DNA from: Ktedonospora formicarum | GTDB lineage: Bacteria > Chloroflexota > Ktedonobacteria > Ktedonobacterales > Ktedonobacteraceae | Assembly: GCF_016587355.1 (NCBI RefSeq) | Contig: NZ_BNJF01000002.1 | Location: 62,001 to 126,000 of the forward strand | Length of the DNA stretch: 64,000 nt | Reading direction: 5' to 3' | In this document: positions 36,310 through 44,314 of the stretch, one piece after another | Position numbering within the stretch: the first letter of the stretch is position 1 | Layout of the letters: each line of letters opens with the position of its first letter | Made by a program: the position numbers and the translations under genes | Notes under the pieces: generated by a model | Told to the model about the DNA's origin: nothing | The model's database searches: none | What the model saw: only the letters and a program-made list of their open reading frames with translations

Positions 36310-36359
36310 TTGTCTGTGTAGGGAGTCCTGAGCAGCTCTTTCGTTTGAGGGAAGCAAAG

Positions 36360-36403
36360 AAAAAAGCAACGCGACCGCTCTATACACAGCCAGCCGCGCC
36401 GCT
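36360..36403 (-). terminator. Intrinsic terminator of the split dehydrogenase gene
   Basis: On the minus strand AGCGGCGCGGCTG (36403-36391) pairs with CGGTCGCGTTGCT (36377-36365), using some G-U pairs, and six Ts follow. It starts 10 bases after the exon 2 stop at 36413, which supports exon 2 as the true gene end. Confidence 0.7.
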
Positions 36404-36412
36404 TTCGTTCGT

Positions 36413-36475
36413 CTAGTCCGGCAATACGATTTGAGCCTTCACCGACTCCGGGCGCATATGGGTAGCATACTCAAA
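36413..36475 (-). CDS. 3' exon of the polyol dehydrogenase gene
   Basis: Directly after the intron 3' end (CUAC at 36476) the frame reads FEYATHMRPESVKAQIVLPD and a TAG at 36413-36415. These 20 residues are the expected C-terminus of medium-chain polyol/xylitol dehydrogenases (F-E-Y-A-x(6)-SVKAQI), which follows ESVAA at the end of the 5' exon (37162). Joining the exons keeps phase 0 and gives a 345-residue protein of normal length. There is no start codon or ribosome site, so it can only be expressed by splicing. Confidence 0.88.
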   Translation of the reverse strand, partial: FEYATHMRPESVKAQIVLPD

Positions 36476-37161
36476 GTAGGGTAGACTGGGAGCGAGGTTT
36501 CACTTGCTTGCTCCTTTTCTCTCAGTCTCCCTCAGAACCGAACTTGAACCTTTCGACTCATCCGGCTCGCCAGTGATGTTCAAGGTTCGATGCCTACGTT
36601 CCTGTAGGCCACGTTCTTGAATGATACTCAGGACGGTTTCGGCTGTCCTTATCTCAAGTACCTCGCTTTTCTGTGTATCTCATCACCTCACCCCCTTTGC
36701 CGTGTAGAAAGCTTTCCTTTCCTCTGACTACTATGGGATGTCCGTCATCGTGGGGATCTCTCCCTGTAGATGATCCTATGGTACGTCATCGTAGTACGTC
36801 CGAGCGCGACGTAGGTAACCCATTCATCTCTTTAGGTGGCTTCGTTAGCCATCGCTCATGAGAAAGAGGTTGCAGGGGTCGCGGACTCAGGCCCTTGCAT
36901 CTCATGACATTGGTTTCAAGCACTCTACCAATGGGGGAATGTGAACCCCAATGGAGATTGGGTTTCAAGCAGTTTAGCCTTTACCATATCGCGCGGGTCT
37001 TGCGAGGCGCATCTTACAGTGCTTTCAGATACCTCTCGCGTTATCGGCATGCTACTGTCCCCTTAGCCTTTTCAGGCCAAAGGTGAGCCGTCAACCCTAG
37101 AACATTCCTCTCAGTTCTACCTGGTTGGGCCAGGGATACTACGATGCGCCTCATAGCGCAC
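36476..37161 (-). mobile_element. Group II intron, 686 nt, without reverse transcriptase ORF
   Basis: Read on the minus strand the element starts GUGCGCUAUGAGGCGC (37161), a match to the GUGYG 5' consensus, and ends CUACCCUAC (36476). Domain V is at 36568-36535, 34 nt: lower stem GAGCCGGA with UUCGGUUC, 5' bulged U, 3' AAG, upper stem GAGUC/GGUUC and GAAA loop, with the AGC triad. Domain VI follows, with a bulged A at 36482, 7 nt from the 3' end. A loop at 36886-36878 (GUCCGCGAC) pairs with the exon end GUCGCGGCC at 8 of 9 positions (EBS1-IBS1). The segment GTAGTCAGAGGAAAGG and GGCAAAGGGG resembles Ll.LtrB-type introns. Domain IV is short and holds no protein gene. Confidence 0.88.
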
Positions 37162-38136
37162 GGCCGCGACACTTTCCTCAAAGCGGAAGGTATCAGTGAG
37201 TAAGGGTTTCACATCGATCTTGCCGCTCTCCATCAAGGCCAATGCGCGCGGATAGACATGCGCGTAGCGGAACACGGTCTCGATATGCGCCTCCTTGGCC
37301 TGGGCGGAAACGATATCAAGAGGTACCGGAGCGCCCGGCATACCGATAAAGACGACGGTCCCGCCAGGGCAGAGCGACTCAAAAACACTCGCGGCAGAGC
37401 GCACATTTCCTGAAGCCTCGAAGACGAGGTCCGCACCCCAGCCACCACTCAAACTGTTCACTACCTCCACCAGGCTCTCGCGAGCGACATTCACTGGCGT
37501 AATCGGACCCAGGGTCGCAGCCAGATCGAGTTTAGGCTGCAAGACATCCGTTATCACGACGCGACTGCACCCGCCAGCCAGCGCGGCAAGCGCCGTCACC
37601 ATACCAATCGGGCCAGCGCCAAGCACTACTGCAAGATCGCCCGGCTTGATGCGCGCTTTGACCGAGGCATGAATGCCCACCGCCAGGGGCTCGACCATCG
37701 CCCCTTCCGCGAAGCTGAGATTGTCGGGCAGTTTGAAGGTATAAGCCGCAGGATGCACGACATAGGGAGTGAGACAGCCATGTACAGGAGGCGTCGCCCA
37801 GAAACGCACGGCTGGGTCCAGGTTATAGAGACCCAAACGACTTGCCCGGCTGTTGGGATCGGGGATGCCGGGCTCCATACAAACCCGGTCCCCTTTCTTG
37901 AGATGGCTGACCTCGCGACCCACTTCCACTACCGTTCCAGAGGCTTCATGCCCCAGAACCATAGGAGCCTTGACCACAAATGGACCAATGGCCCCATGCT
38001 GATAGTAATGGACATCACTCCCACATATGCCTACTGTGTGAACGGCGATGCGTACGTCGTGTGGTCCAAGTTCGTCAGGTAGCTCTATTTCGCGTAGCGA
38101 AAGCTCCTTTGCTTTCTCTAGAACTAGTGCCTCCAT
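37117..38136 (-). CDS. Polyol (xylitol/sorbitol-type) dehydrogenase, 5' exon
   Basis: 325 genuine residues encoded by 38136-37162; the frame then runs 14 codons into a group II intron and stops at 37117. Zinc-dependent medium-chain dehydrogenase: catalytic Zn ligands C38 (GICGSD), H63 and E64 (LGHEASG), the typical CMEPGIPDPNSRASRLGLYNLDPAVRF segment, and Rossmann motif VVLGAGPIGMVTALAALAGG. The final visible motif DTFRFEESVAA needs the 3' exon (FEYATHMRPESVKAQIVLPD) to be complete. Without splicing the product lacks its last beta strand and has an intron-coded tail VRYEAHRSIPGPTR. It lies 21 bases from the mannose-6-phosphate-isomerase-like gene, on the same strand, so both probably share an operon. 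Confidence 0.9.
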   Translation of the reverse strand: MEALVLEKAKELSLREIELPDELGPHDVRIAVHTVGICGSDVHYYQHGAIGPFVVKAPMVLGHEASGTVVEVGREVSHLKKGDRVCMEPGIPDPNSRASRLGLYNLDPAVRFWATPPVHGCLTPYVVHPAAYTFKLPDNLSFAEGAMVEPLAVGIHASVKARIKPGDLAVVLGAGPIGMVTALAALAGGCSRVVITDVLQPKLDLAATLGPITPVNVARESLVEVVNSLSGGWGADLVFEASGNVRSAASVFESLCPGGTVVFIGMPGAPVPLDIVSAQAKEAHIETVFRYAHVYPRALALMESGKIDVKPLLTDTFRFEESVAAVRYEAHRSIPGPTR

Positions 38137-38157
38137 GATGTTCCTCCTCTAATATCA

Positions 38158-39387
38158 CTACAACGGGTTACACTCGGGCATTTCAGGATTGCCAGGGTTG
38201 AAATGCTTTAGCATTACCAGTGGTTCAGTCGTGCTCAGATTCACAATATGGACGCCATTGTGGGCCGCTTGCGCACTCACAAAGAACTCATCCTCGGTCA
38301 TCTCATGGAAGCGAATCATAGATGGCGAGGAGATTGCATGGACGCCAAAGCGCCCATAGCCCTGCACGCAAATAAGACCATAGGCAGCGGCATCCGTAAT
38401 GGTTACCTCTTGACCTGGATAAATGGTCAATTCTTTGGCGCTAAAGGCATCACTCCCATAGGTAATCCAGTTCTCATGATAGCCTTCAGCGTGCATCTGC
38501 TCTGCCTCGCGTGCCGGACAAGGTTCGGTAAAATGCCGGGCAGCGAACGCTGGATCAACATTGGCCCCCCAATCAAGCATGCTAATCAGGTACTCATAAT
38601 CATACCACTTCTCTTCGGGCACATCTTTGACCAACAGTTCGCGGTCGATAACCTGATAATCGGCAACGAGCGACTGCCACATCGAGAGGACATCGCTGGC
38701 GCGTTGCGGCTCATAGGTACAGAGTGTACCGGGCGCGTGCAGAATGCCAGTTGGCACATTCCAACCAGTTCCAGGCGTCAAGCGATAGGCCCTGGAGAGT
38801 TGCAGGATACCGTTATCCCCTTCATGCCAGCGCTTCAGGCACGCGATAACCTGCTCTTTCGTCGTTCCTGGTTCCAGGCCAAAGAAGGTATAAGGGAAGG
38901 TGTTAAGCGCGAAGTTGTACTGAGGTGGGAAGAAATAAGCCTCTGGCTTCCCCCTGCGCCCAACCCTGGCTGCGACTTCATCGCTCTGATGCATATGGTG
39001 TGGCAGGGGATGCATATTGTCAAAGAACTTGCTCAGCATGACCCATCCGCCATAGCGCGTGTATGCCTCCTGACCGAGATATGCCTCTCCCTCTAATCCG
39101 ATGGCTTCGCGCAGAGTGACCCGCTGATTCTCCGTGACATAAATATAGCTTAATCCTTCGTCATCGGTCGTCTGTGGTCCATTATCGGCCTTCACGGTCG
39201 ACGATAACCAGCGCTCATCAATTCCACCACGTTGAGCGCCAAAAGCGTAGAGATCGCTTGGATGTAAGCGCAAACGACGACCCGGCACACAAAATACACG
39301 TGGCACCCAGGCAGGTGCCAGCCTTACGACGCCCTCTCCCTGCTCCAGGGCTTGCACTGCAAGCTGTCTGCTCTCCTGGTCCTTCAT
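38158..39387 (-). CDS. Cupin sugar isomerase (class I mannose-6-phosphate isomerase-like)
   Basis: 409 residues from ATG 39387 (GAGGGAGAGG upstream). N-terminal 150 residues are shared by ManA-like proteins; the metal site region HPLPHHMHQSDEVA holds His ligands, followed by YTFFGLEPGTTKEQVIACLKRW, GWNVPTGILHAPGTLCTYEPQ and a second cupin-like C-terminal half (PGQEVTITDAAAYGLICVQGYG). Enzymes of this type interconvert hexose phosphates or act on related sugars. It sits upstream of the polyol dehydrogenase, in the same direction, suggesting one pathway for polyols/hexoses. Confidence 0.8.
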   Translation of the reverse strand: MKDQESRQLAVQALEQGEGVVRLAPAWVPRVFCVPGRRLRLHPSDLYAFGAQRGGIDERWLSSTVKADNGPQTTDDEGLSYIYVTENQRVTLREAIGLEGEAYLGQEAYTRYGGWVMLSKFFDNMHPLPHHMHQSDEVAARVGRRGKPEAYFFPPQYNFALNTFPYTFFGLEPGTTKEQVIACLKRWHEGDNGILQLSRAYRLTPGTGWNVPTGILHAPGTLCTYEPQRASDVLSMWQSLVADYQVIDRELLVKDVPEEKWYDYEYLISMLDWGANVDPAFAARHFTEPCPAREAEQMHAEGYHENWITYGSDAFSAKELTIYPGQEVTITDAAAYGLICVQGYGRFGVHAISSPSMIRFHEMTEDEFFVSAQAAHNGVHIVNLSTTEPLVMLKHFNPGNPEMPECNPL

Positions 39388-39615
39388 TGACCTCTCCCTC
39401 TCTATAGCAATAGACATTGGCATCCTTTACTTGAAGATAGCACCCTCGAAACAGGCACGTCAAGCGGGCAAAGAGCCCCCTCCAGACAGTTAACACGTTT
39501 TCTCAAATCTCGTTCAATCCGTCTCTCTAAATTACCGCTTTTTCACCACCTGTTTGGAATAATAGAGTGTAATACTTGCAAAACAAAAGTAATCATATGA
39601 AAGAGGGAAATGAAG

Positions 39616-40053
39616 ATGCAGAATTTAACCATTAATCGGGCAACAAGCAAGAACAATAGCAAGGCGCAACATGGGAAAGTAGCTATGTCAATAGGGCTGT
39701 GGGCTGTTCAAGTACTGGTCGCGCTTATCTTTCTCTTCTCAGGTAGTAGTAAGCTTATCATGCCCATTGAGATGATGACGACCCAGATGGCGATTCCCCT
39801 GCCGGGCCTCTTCATTCGCTTCCTCGGTGTGGCCGAAGTCGCTGGCGCGCTTGGCCTGATCCTGCCGGGACTCTTCCGCATTCAGCGCATCCTGACGCCC
39901 CTGGCAGCCGCCGGGTTAATCATTATCATGATCGGAGCGACCACAATCACGCTAGCGAGTGGCGATAGCATGGGAGCCCTGATGCCCCTGGTCCTTGGGC
40001 TACTCGCCGCTCTCATTCTCTATGGCCGCCGCTCGTACCTCAAAACCGCCTGA
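39616..40053 (+). CDS. DoxX-family membrane protein
   Basis: 145 residues from ATG 39616 (AGAGGG 8 bases upstream; an ATG two codons earlier is closer than ideal). Four hydrophobic helices: IGLWAVQVLVALIFLFSGSSKLI, FLGVAEVAGALGLILPGLF, LTPLAAAGLIIIMIGAT and LMPLVLGLLAALILYG. The FSGSSKL and VAEVAGALGLILPG motifs are DoxX signatures. Promoter-like AT-rich sequence precedes it. Function in this genome unknown. Confidence 0.85.
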   Translation: MQNLTINRATSKNNSKAQHGKVAMSIGLWAVQVLVALIFLFSGSSKLIMPIEMMTTQMAIPLPGLFIRFLGVAEVAGALGLILPGLFRIQRILTPLAAAGLIIIMIGATTITLASGDSMGALMPLVLGLLAALILYGRRSYLKTA

Positions 40054-40087
40054 TACCCCTTACAAGCAGAATAGAGGCACAAACACG

Positions 40088-40143
40088 AATGAGGTGTTCC
40101 AGGGAATACTAAGCCTTGATGGCCTATCCCGGAACACCTCATT
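40088..40143 (-). terminator. Terminator of MFS copy 1 (also DoxX side)
   Basis: AATGAGGTGTTCC (40088-40100) pairs with GGAACACCTCATT (40131-40143). It is homologous to the hairpin at 41716-41769 after copy 2, with changed inner loops but conserved outer stem. Lies 7 bases after the copy 1 stop. Confidence 0.65.
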
Positions 40144-40149
40144 TGTTTT

Positions 40150-40941
40150 TCAGCTCTTACGATGCCTGTAGAACCACCAGACGACACCAACAACACACAC
40201 GCCCACCGCCTCGATCCCCACGGAGGCTGCACGCACTCCCCGGGAATCGGCAACAATCACGGCGAGCAGGTCACCCAGCATGATACAGACGATAGCCATA
40301 GTCTGCATCAGGGCATTGAGACGCCCATGCAGGCGAATATCAACATATTGCCCGTCGCGTTCCTGAACAAGCAGGATGTTGGCGGTGACTCTTACGAAGT
40401 TTGCCCCCCAGCACGACGCAAGCATGAAACTAATGGATGGGAGCAATCCAAAGGCCGCACCGTAGATCACGATGCAAAGGCCCACGCACATCCCCCACCC
40501 AAGCATACCGTCGAGCTGAGTCCCCTTTGCTCCGATCCGCCTGGACATCGCGCCCGCACGTCGGCTACTCTCTCTCATTGCTTGCGCAATGGTAATGATG
40601 AGATTACCAACGCCATTGGCCGTCATGATCCATGCGTAGGCCCTGGCTCCGCCAAGCAGCCTGTACCCAATGAGCGGCTGCAACACGGCTCCGTTCGTGA
40701 AAAAGAACAGAACGATGCCGAATACAACCAGCGCCAACCGAGCATCCGGTCGCGAAGCGAGGCTCTGCCACGCCTCACGATACGGCGCAGGCATACCCGG
40801 CGCCTGCGGGCTCTTCCTTCCAACTGGCGCCCGCAACAGGAACACCAGAGCAGGAAGGTAACTGACAGCGTTGAAGGCGAAGAGCCAACCCCGTAGACTA
40901 GGCTCAGACAAGAGGCTTCCAAGCGCTCCACCCATCGTCAT
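40150..40941 (-). pseudogene. MFS exporter copy 1, C-terminal part after frameshift
   Basis: 263 residues: helices 5-12 of a major-facilitator transporter (MGGALGSLLSEPSLRGWLFAFNAVSYLPALVFLLRAPVG ... GAYGWFYRHRKS-type end at GVVWWFYRHRKS). It is the continuation of the frame that ends at 40938. A one-base deletion next to a run of C on the + strand (40940/40941) separates the two frames; the paralogue has the extra base. The upstream TGA and this ATG overlap as ATGA, so re-initiation could make a split transporter. The C-terminus keeps the native stop, unlike copy 2. Confidence 0.75.
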
Positions 40942-41408
40942 CCCCCGCCAATGGCGACAGCGTTGATGAGTTTGGCATTGAGCAGAACCGCCGGACTCAC
41001 AAATTCCTGCACCAGCGCGGCTTCAGCAGGACTGAAGATCCCACCCACTGCGCTACTGAGGACCTGCATAGCGTACAGCATCACGAGGCTCAACGAACCC
41101 ATGAACTGTAGCCCCCCGAGAATCACAGCTATTGCCGTCATGATGCCCAGCGTCCACAGGAGCACTGCTCGGCGTGGATACCGGTCGGCAATGTTCCCAC
41201 CCCACAGTGAGAACGCAATGCAGGGCAGTTGATTCAGAAGGACGGCTGTAAGCAACGCCCAGATCCCATGCCCAGATAGTGCGATCAGGGAAATCGCGAA
41301 CGCCTGTGACGCGTTCCCAGCCTGTGACACAAACTGGGCTCCTACATACTTACGAAATACTGGATCTCGCAAGCTCTCGGGCACTATTGACTCTTTGTTG
41401 ACCCGCAC
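40938..41408 (-). pseudogene. MFS exporter copy 1, N-terminal part before frameshift
   Basis: 156 residues from GTG 41408 (AAAGGGG 5-6 bases upstream). The first four helices of an enterobactin/macrolide-exporter-like MFS protein: RDPVFRKYVGAQFVSQAGNASQAFAISLIALS, LWGGNIADRYPRRAVLLWTLGIM (motif A region), QVLSSAVGGIFSPAEAALVQEFV. The frame stops at INAVAIGGG, where the intact paralogue reads SVASGGGVMMGGALGS. The defect is one missing base. Confidence 0.75.
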
Positions 41409-41701
41409 TTCAACCCCTTTGTTCAGCGGGCTCCGCCAGACGGTCTTGGCTTATCTCTGGATGTGTATCAGGTTTTCTGGGTGTCCTTTCTTTTATCGTA
41501 GAGTTGTATGTCGATGTGTTCCCGACCTGTGCTGCCGCAGGGGCGTAATCCTTCGCCCCGCGCGAGTCACTAGCGAGAGACACCATCCCTAAATGTAGAC
41601 CTATTATACCGTACGCATGAGCTCTGTATGCTTATTTTCTGTCCGAATCCTCTCCCAATTTAGCGCGAAGGTGGCGCAAGAGCTCTTCGGTCATTGATGC
41701 A
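41409..41701 (-). promoter_or_regulatory. Conserved leader of MFS copy 1
   Basis: TATAAT (minus strand, 41608-41603) is followed by a ~190-nt leader that is also present before copy 2. It contains a GC hairpin GGGGCG-AAGGATTA-CGCCCC and a possible 58-codon frame (41586-41410) ending 1 base before the GTG start. Differences between the two leaders in that frame are mostly amino-acid-changing, while the stem is kept (one G-C to G-U), which favours an RNA role. Confidence 0.5.
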
Positions 41702-41712
41702 AGCAGAGATAT

Positions 41713-43032
41713 TCAATGAGGTGTTCCGGGGAGCGCCATCAAGGCATGTTGCTCCCCGGAACACCTCATCTGTACGTCAGCTCCTACGACGCCTGTAGAA
41801 CCACCAGACACCGAAGATGACCACACCCACCACTTCGATCCCCACGGAGGCGGCACGCACCCCCAGAAATCAGCCACGGCAGCCGCAAGCAAGTTACCCA
41901 GCATGATACAAGCCAGGCCTACACTTTGCATCACGGCATTAAGACGCCCAAACAGGCGGCTCTCGACTTTCTGCCCGTTGCGTTCCATCACAAGCAGGGT
42001 CTGAACTGTGACCTTTACGGCGTTCGACCCCCAGCACGACGCGAGCATGAAGCAGATCGATGGGAACAACCCGAAGGCCGCGCCATAGGCCACGATACAA
42101 ACGCCATCTTGCACGACCCAGCCCAATATACTATCAAGTTGGGTCCCTTTGGCTCGAGTGAATCTGGTTGTCGAGCTCCTGGGTCGGTTCCCTTCTCCCA
42201 TTGCTTGCGCAGCGGTAATGATGAGGTAGCCAACACCATTCGCCATCGAGATCCACGCGTAGGCCCGGGCGCCACCCAATAGCCTGTGACCAATGAGCGG
42301 CTGCAACACGGCTCCATTCATGAAAAAGAACAGAGCAATGCCATAGGCCATGAGCGCCAACTTGGCCTCCGGTCGCACTGCGAGACTCTGCCATGCCTCG
42401 CGATACGGCGCGGGCATGCCCCGTTCCTGAGGCCTCGCTCTTCCGACTGGCACCAACCACACAACCACCAGGGCGGGAAGGTAGCTGGCAGCATTGAAGG
42501 CGAAGAGCCAACCCAGCAATTCAGGCCTACTCAAGAGGCTCCCAAGCGCTCCACCCATCATCACTCCACCGCCACTTGCGACGGAATTGAGGAGTTGGGC
42601 ATTGCGCATGACTGCTGGGCGCACGATCTCCTGCACCAGCGCGGATTCAGTGGGACCAAAGACCCCACTCACCGCGCTATTGAAGATCTGTATTGCGTAA
42701 AGCCACCCCAGGCTCAACGTGCCCGTGAGCTGTAGCTCTCCGAGAATCATGGACAGGGTAATTAGGATACCCAGCGTCCATAGGAGCACGGTCCGGCGTG
42801 GATACCGGTCGGCAATGCTCCCGCCCCACAGTGAGAGCGCAATGTAGGGCAGTTGATTCAGGAGGACGGCTGTGAGCAGCGCCCAGATCCCATGCCCAGA
42901 CAACGCGATCAGAGCAATCGCGAACGCCTGGGACGCGTTCCCAGCCTGTGACACAAACTGGGCTCCTACGTATCTGCGGAAGATTGGCTCCCGCAGGCTC
43001 GGAGGCACTATTGGCTTCCTATGAACCCACAC
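41713..43032 (-). CDS. MFS exporter copy 2, C-terminus frameshifted
   Basis: 439 residues from GTG 43032 (AAAGGGG 6 bases upstream). 12-helix MFS transporter of the drug/enterobactin exporter type, 70% or so identical by eye to copy 1: REPIFRRYVGAQFVSQAGNASQAFAIALIALSG, LWGGSIADRYPRRTVLLWTLG, SASGGG-type loop VASGGGVMMGGALGS. After VADFWG the sequence CVPPPWGSKWW differs from VRAASVGIE of copy 1; a base is missing near 41860. The shifted frame replaces the last helix and reads through the terminator at 41716-41769. In the other frame the native end ...WWFYRRR-RS* near 41777 is still present. Function is doubtful. Confidence 0.8.
   Translation of the reverse strand: MWVHRKPIVPPSLREPIFRRYVGAQFVSQAGNASQAFAIALIALSGHGIWALLTAVLLNQLPYIALSLWGGSIADRYPRRTVLLWTLGILITLSMILGELQLTGTLSLGWLYAIQIFNSAVSGVFGPTESALVQEIVRPAVMRNAQLLNSVASGGGVMMGGALGSLLSRPELLGWLFAFNAASYLPALVVVWLVPVGRARPQERGMPAPYREAWQSLAVRPEAKLALMAYGIALFFFMNGAVLQPLIGHRLLGGARAYAWISMANGVGYLIITAAQAMGEGNRPRSSTTRFTRAKGTQLDSILGWVVQDGVCIVAYGAAFGLFPSICFMLASCWGSNAVKVTVQTLLVMERNGQKVESRLFGRLNAVMQSVGLACIMLGNLLAAAVADFWGCVPPPWGSKWWVWSSSVSGGSTGVVGADVQMRCSGEQHALMALPGTPH
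41716..41769 (-). terminator. Perfect 19-bp terminator hairpin of MFS copy 2
   Basis: ATGAGGTGTTCCGGGGAGC (41716-41734) and its exact complement (41751-41769), 16-base loop. It abuts the upstream end of the copy 1 unit, defining the tandem duplication boundary. Confidence 0.7.
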
Positions 43033-43323
43033 TTCAAACCCCTTTGCTCCGCGGATTCCACCAGAGGACCTTAGCTTACCACTGGATGCGTATCAGTTTT
43101 TTCTGAGTGTCCTTCCATCATCGTAGAGCTGTATGTCGATGTGTTCCCGACCTGTGCTGCCGCAAGGGCGTAATACTTCGCCCCGCGCGAGTCACTTGCG
43201 AGAGACAGCACCCCTAAATGTAGACCTATTATACAGAATTCATGATTCTGGACGCTTACTTTTTTGTCCATATCCTCCCCCAAATTAGCGCAAAGTGGAG
43301 CAGTAGCCCTTCGGTCATTGATG
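43033..43323 (-). promoter_or_regulatory. Conserved leader of MFS copy 2
   Basis: Homologous to 41409-41701, including TATAAT (43233-43228), the hairpin GGGGCG-AAGTATTA-CGCCCT and TCGGGAACACATCGACATAC. The frame through it (43340-43071) stops 38 bases before the GTG, unlike copy 1. Confidence 0.5.
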
Positions 43324-43446
43324 ACCATGACTTTCGTCACATGCCGGATTGTGCCTTTGCGTACTCTCCCCCTGGCTTCAACTTCAGCTATACTTCTCTC
43401 ACGAACTTGAACACAAGCAACTTTTCATAGAAGGGACTCTTCACCG

Positions 43447-44265
43447 ATGTCAGAATCGCTTTCAGAAATCACGCGCACAGGACCAATCCACCTGCCGAAA
43501 GATGGTCGTGAAACAGCGGTTGAAGTGCAGCATCTTGTCAAAACCTTTGGCAAATACGAGGCGGTCAGGGACATCTCATACACCATCGGCAAAGGCGAGA
43601 TTTTCGGGCTCCTCGGTCCTAATGGGGCCGGAAAAAGCACCACCATCAATATGATGTGCGGCTATCTCGAACCTACCTCTGGCGATACGCTCATCAATGG
43701 GCACTCCATCAAGCGAGAACCACGCACGGTAAAACGTTCGCTTGGGGTCGTGCCGCAGGAGATAGCCCTCTATAACGATTTGAACGCCCTGGAGAATCTG
43801 GAGTTCTTTGGCGAGATGTATGGTCTCTCATCGAAGGAGCGCAAAGAGCGCGCACAGGAACTTCTCCATTTCGTCAGGCTCTACGACCGCCGCAAAGACG
43901 CGGTCAAGAAGTTCTCAGGAGGTATGCAGCGCCGCATCAACATGGCTATCGCCCTGATGCACCGGCCCGCCTTCTTGATGATGGATGAGCCAACGGTGGG
44001 CGTTGACCCCCAATCCCGTGAATACATCTTCGAGACAATTGAACAGTTACGCGATCAGGGGACTACAATCCTCTATACCACACACTATATGGAAGAGGCC
44101 GAACGCCTCTGCAATCGTATCGCGATTGTAGACGAAGGCCAGATCATCGCGTTAGGCACACTGGAACAGCTTCTAGCGATGCGCGACCAGCAACGCGAAG
44201 TGCAACGTCCTCACGGTCTACAAGAACTCTTCATCCAACTTACTGGCAAGACCTTACGCGACTAA
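43447..44265 (+). CDS. ABC exporter ATPase (DrrA/CcmA-like)
   Basis: 272 residues. Walker A GPNGAGKST (residues 57-65), Q-loop VVPQEIALYNDL, signature FSGGMQRR, Walker B FLMMDEPTVGVDP and the switch His in YTTHYMEEAERLC. C-terminus is short, lacking the extended DrrA tail. First gene of an operon with a DUF6069-like membrane protein, an ABC-2 permease and a two-component system. Such ABC-2 exporters move drugs, lipids or antibiotics; the substrate is unknown. AAGGGA is 12 bases before the ATG. Confidence 0.93.
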   Translation: MSESLSEITRTGPIHLPKDGRETAVEVQHLVKTFGKYEAVRDISYTIGKGEIFGLLGPNGAGKSTTINMMCGYLEPTSGDTLINGHSIKREPRTVKRSLGVVPQEIALYNDLNALENLEFFGEMYGLSSKERKERAQELLHFVRLYDRRKDAVKKFSGGMQRRINMAIALMHRPAFLMMDEPTVGVDPQSREYIFETIEQLRDQGTTILYTTHYMEEAERLCNRIAIVDEGQIIALGTLEQLLAMRDQQREVQRPHGLQELFIQLTGKTLRD

Positions 44266-44314
44266 TACTATACGAAACACTATCTTTGCGAAAAGAACAT
44301 AGGAGAAACATTGT

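Noticed and set aside
36570..36640. A T-loop-like GGTTCGATGCC that could suggest a tRNA gene
   Set aside because: It lies within the intron between domains III/IV and V, and no acceptor stem, D-arm or anticodon arm surrounds it.
37117..37161. The intron-coded tail VRYEAHRSIPGPTR as the genuine dehydrogenase C-terminus
   Set aside because: The family C-terminus is present in phase at 36475 after a clear group II intron 3' end, so the tail is read-in from the intron.
43071..43340. An 89-codon frame on the minus strand before MFS copy 2
   Set aside because: It runs through the promoter and leader; the matching frame in copy 1 is shorter and differs mostly at amino-acid-changing positions.
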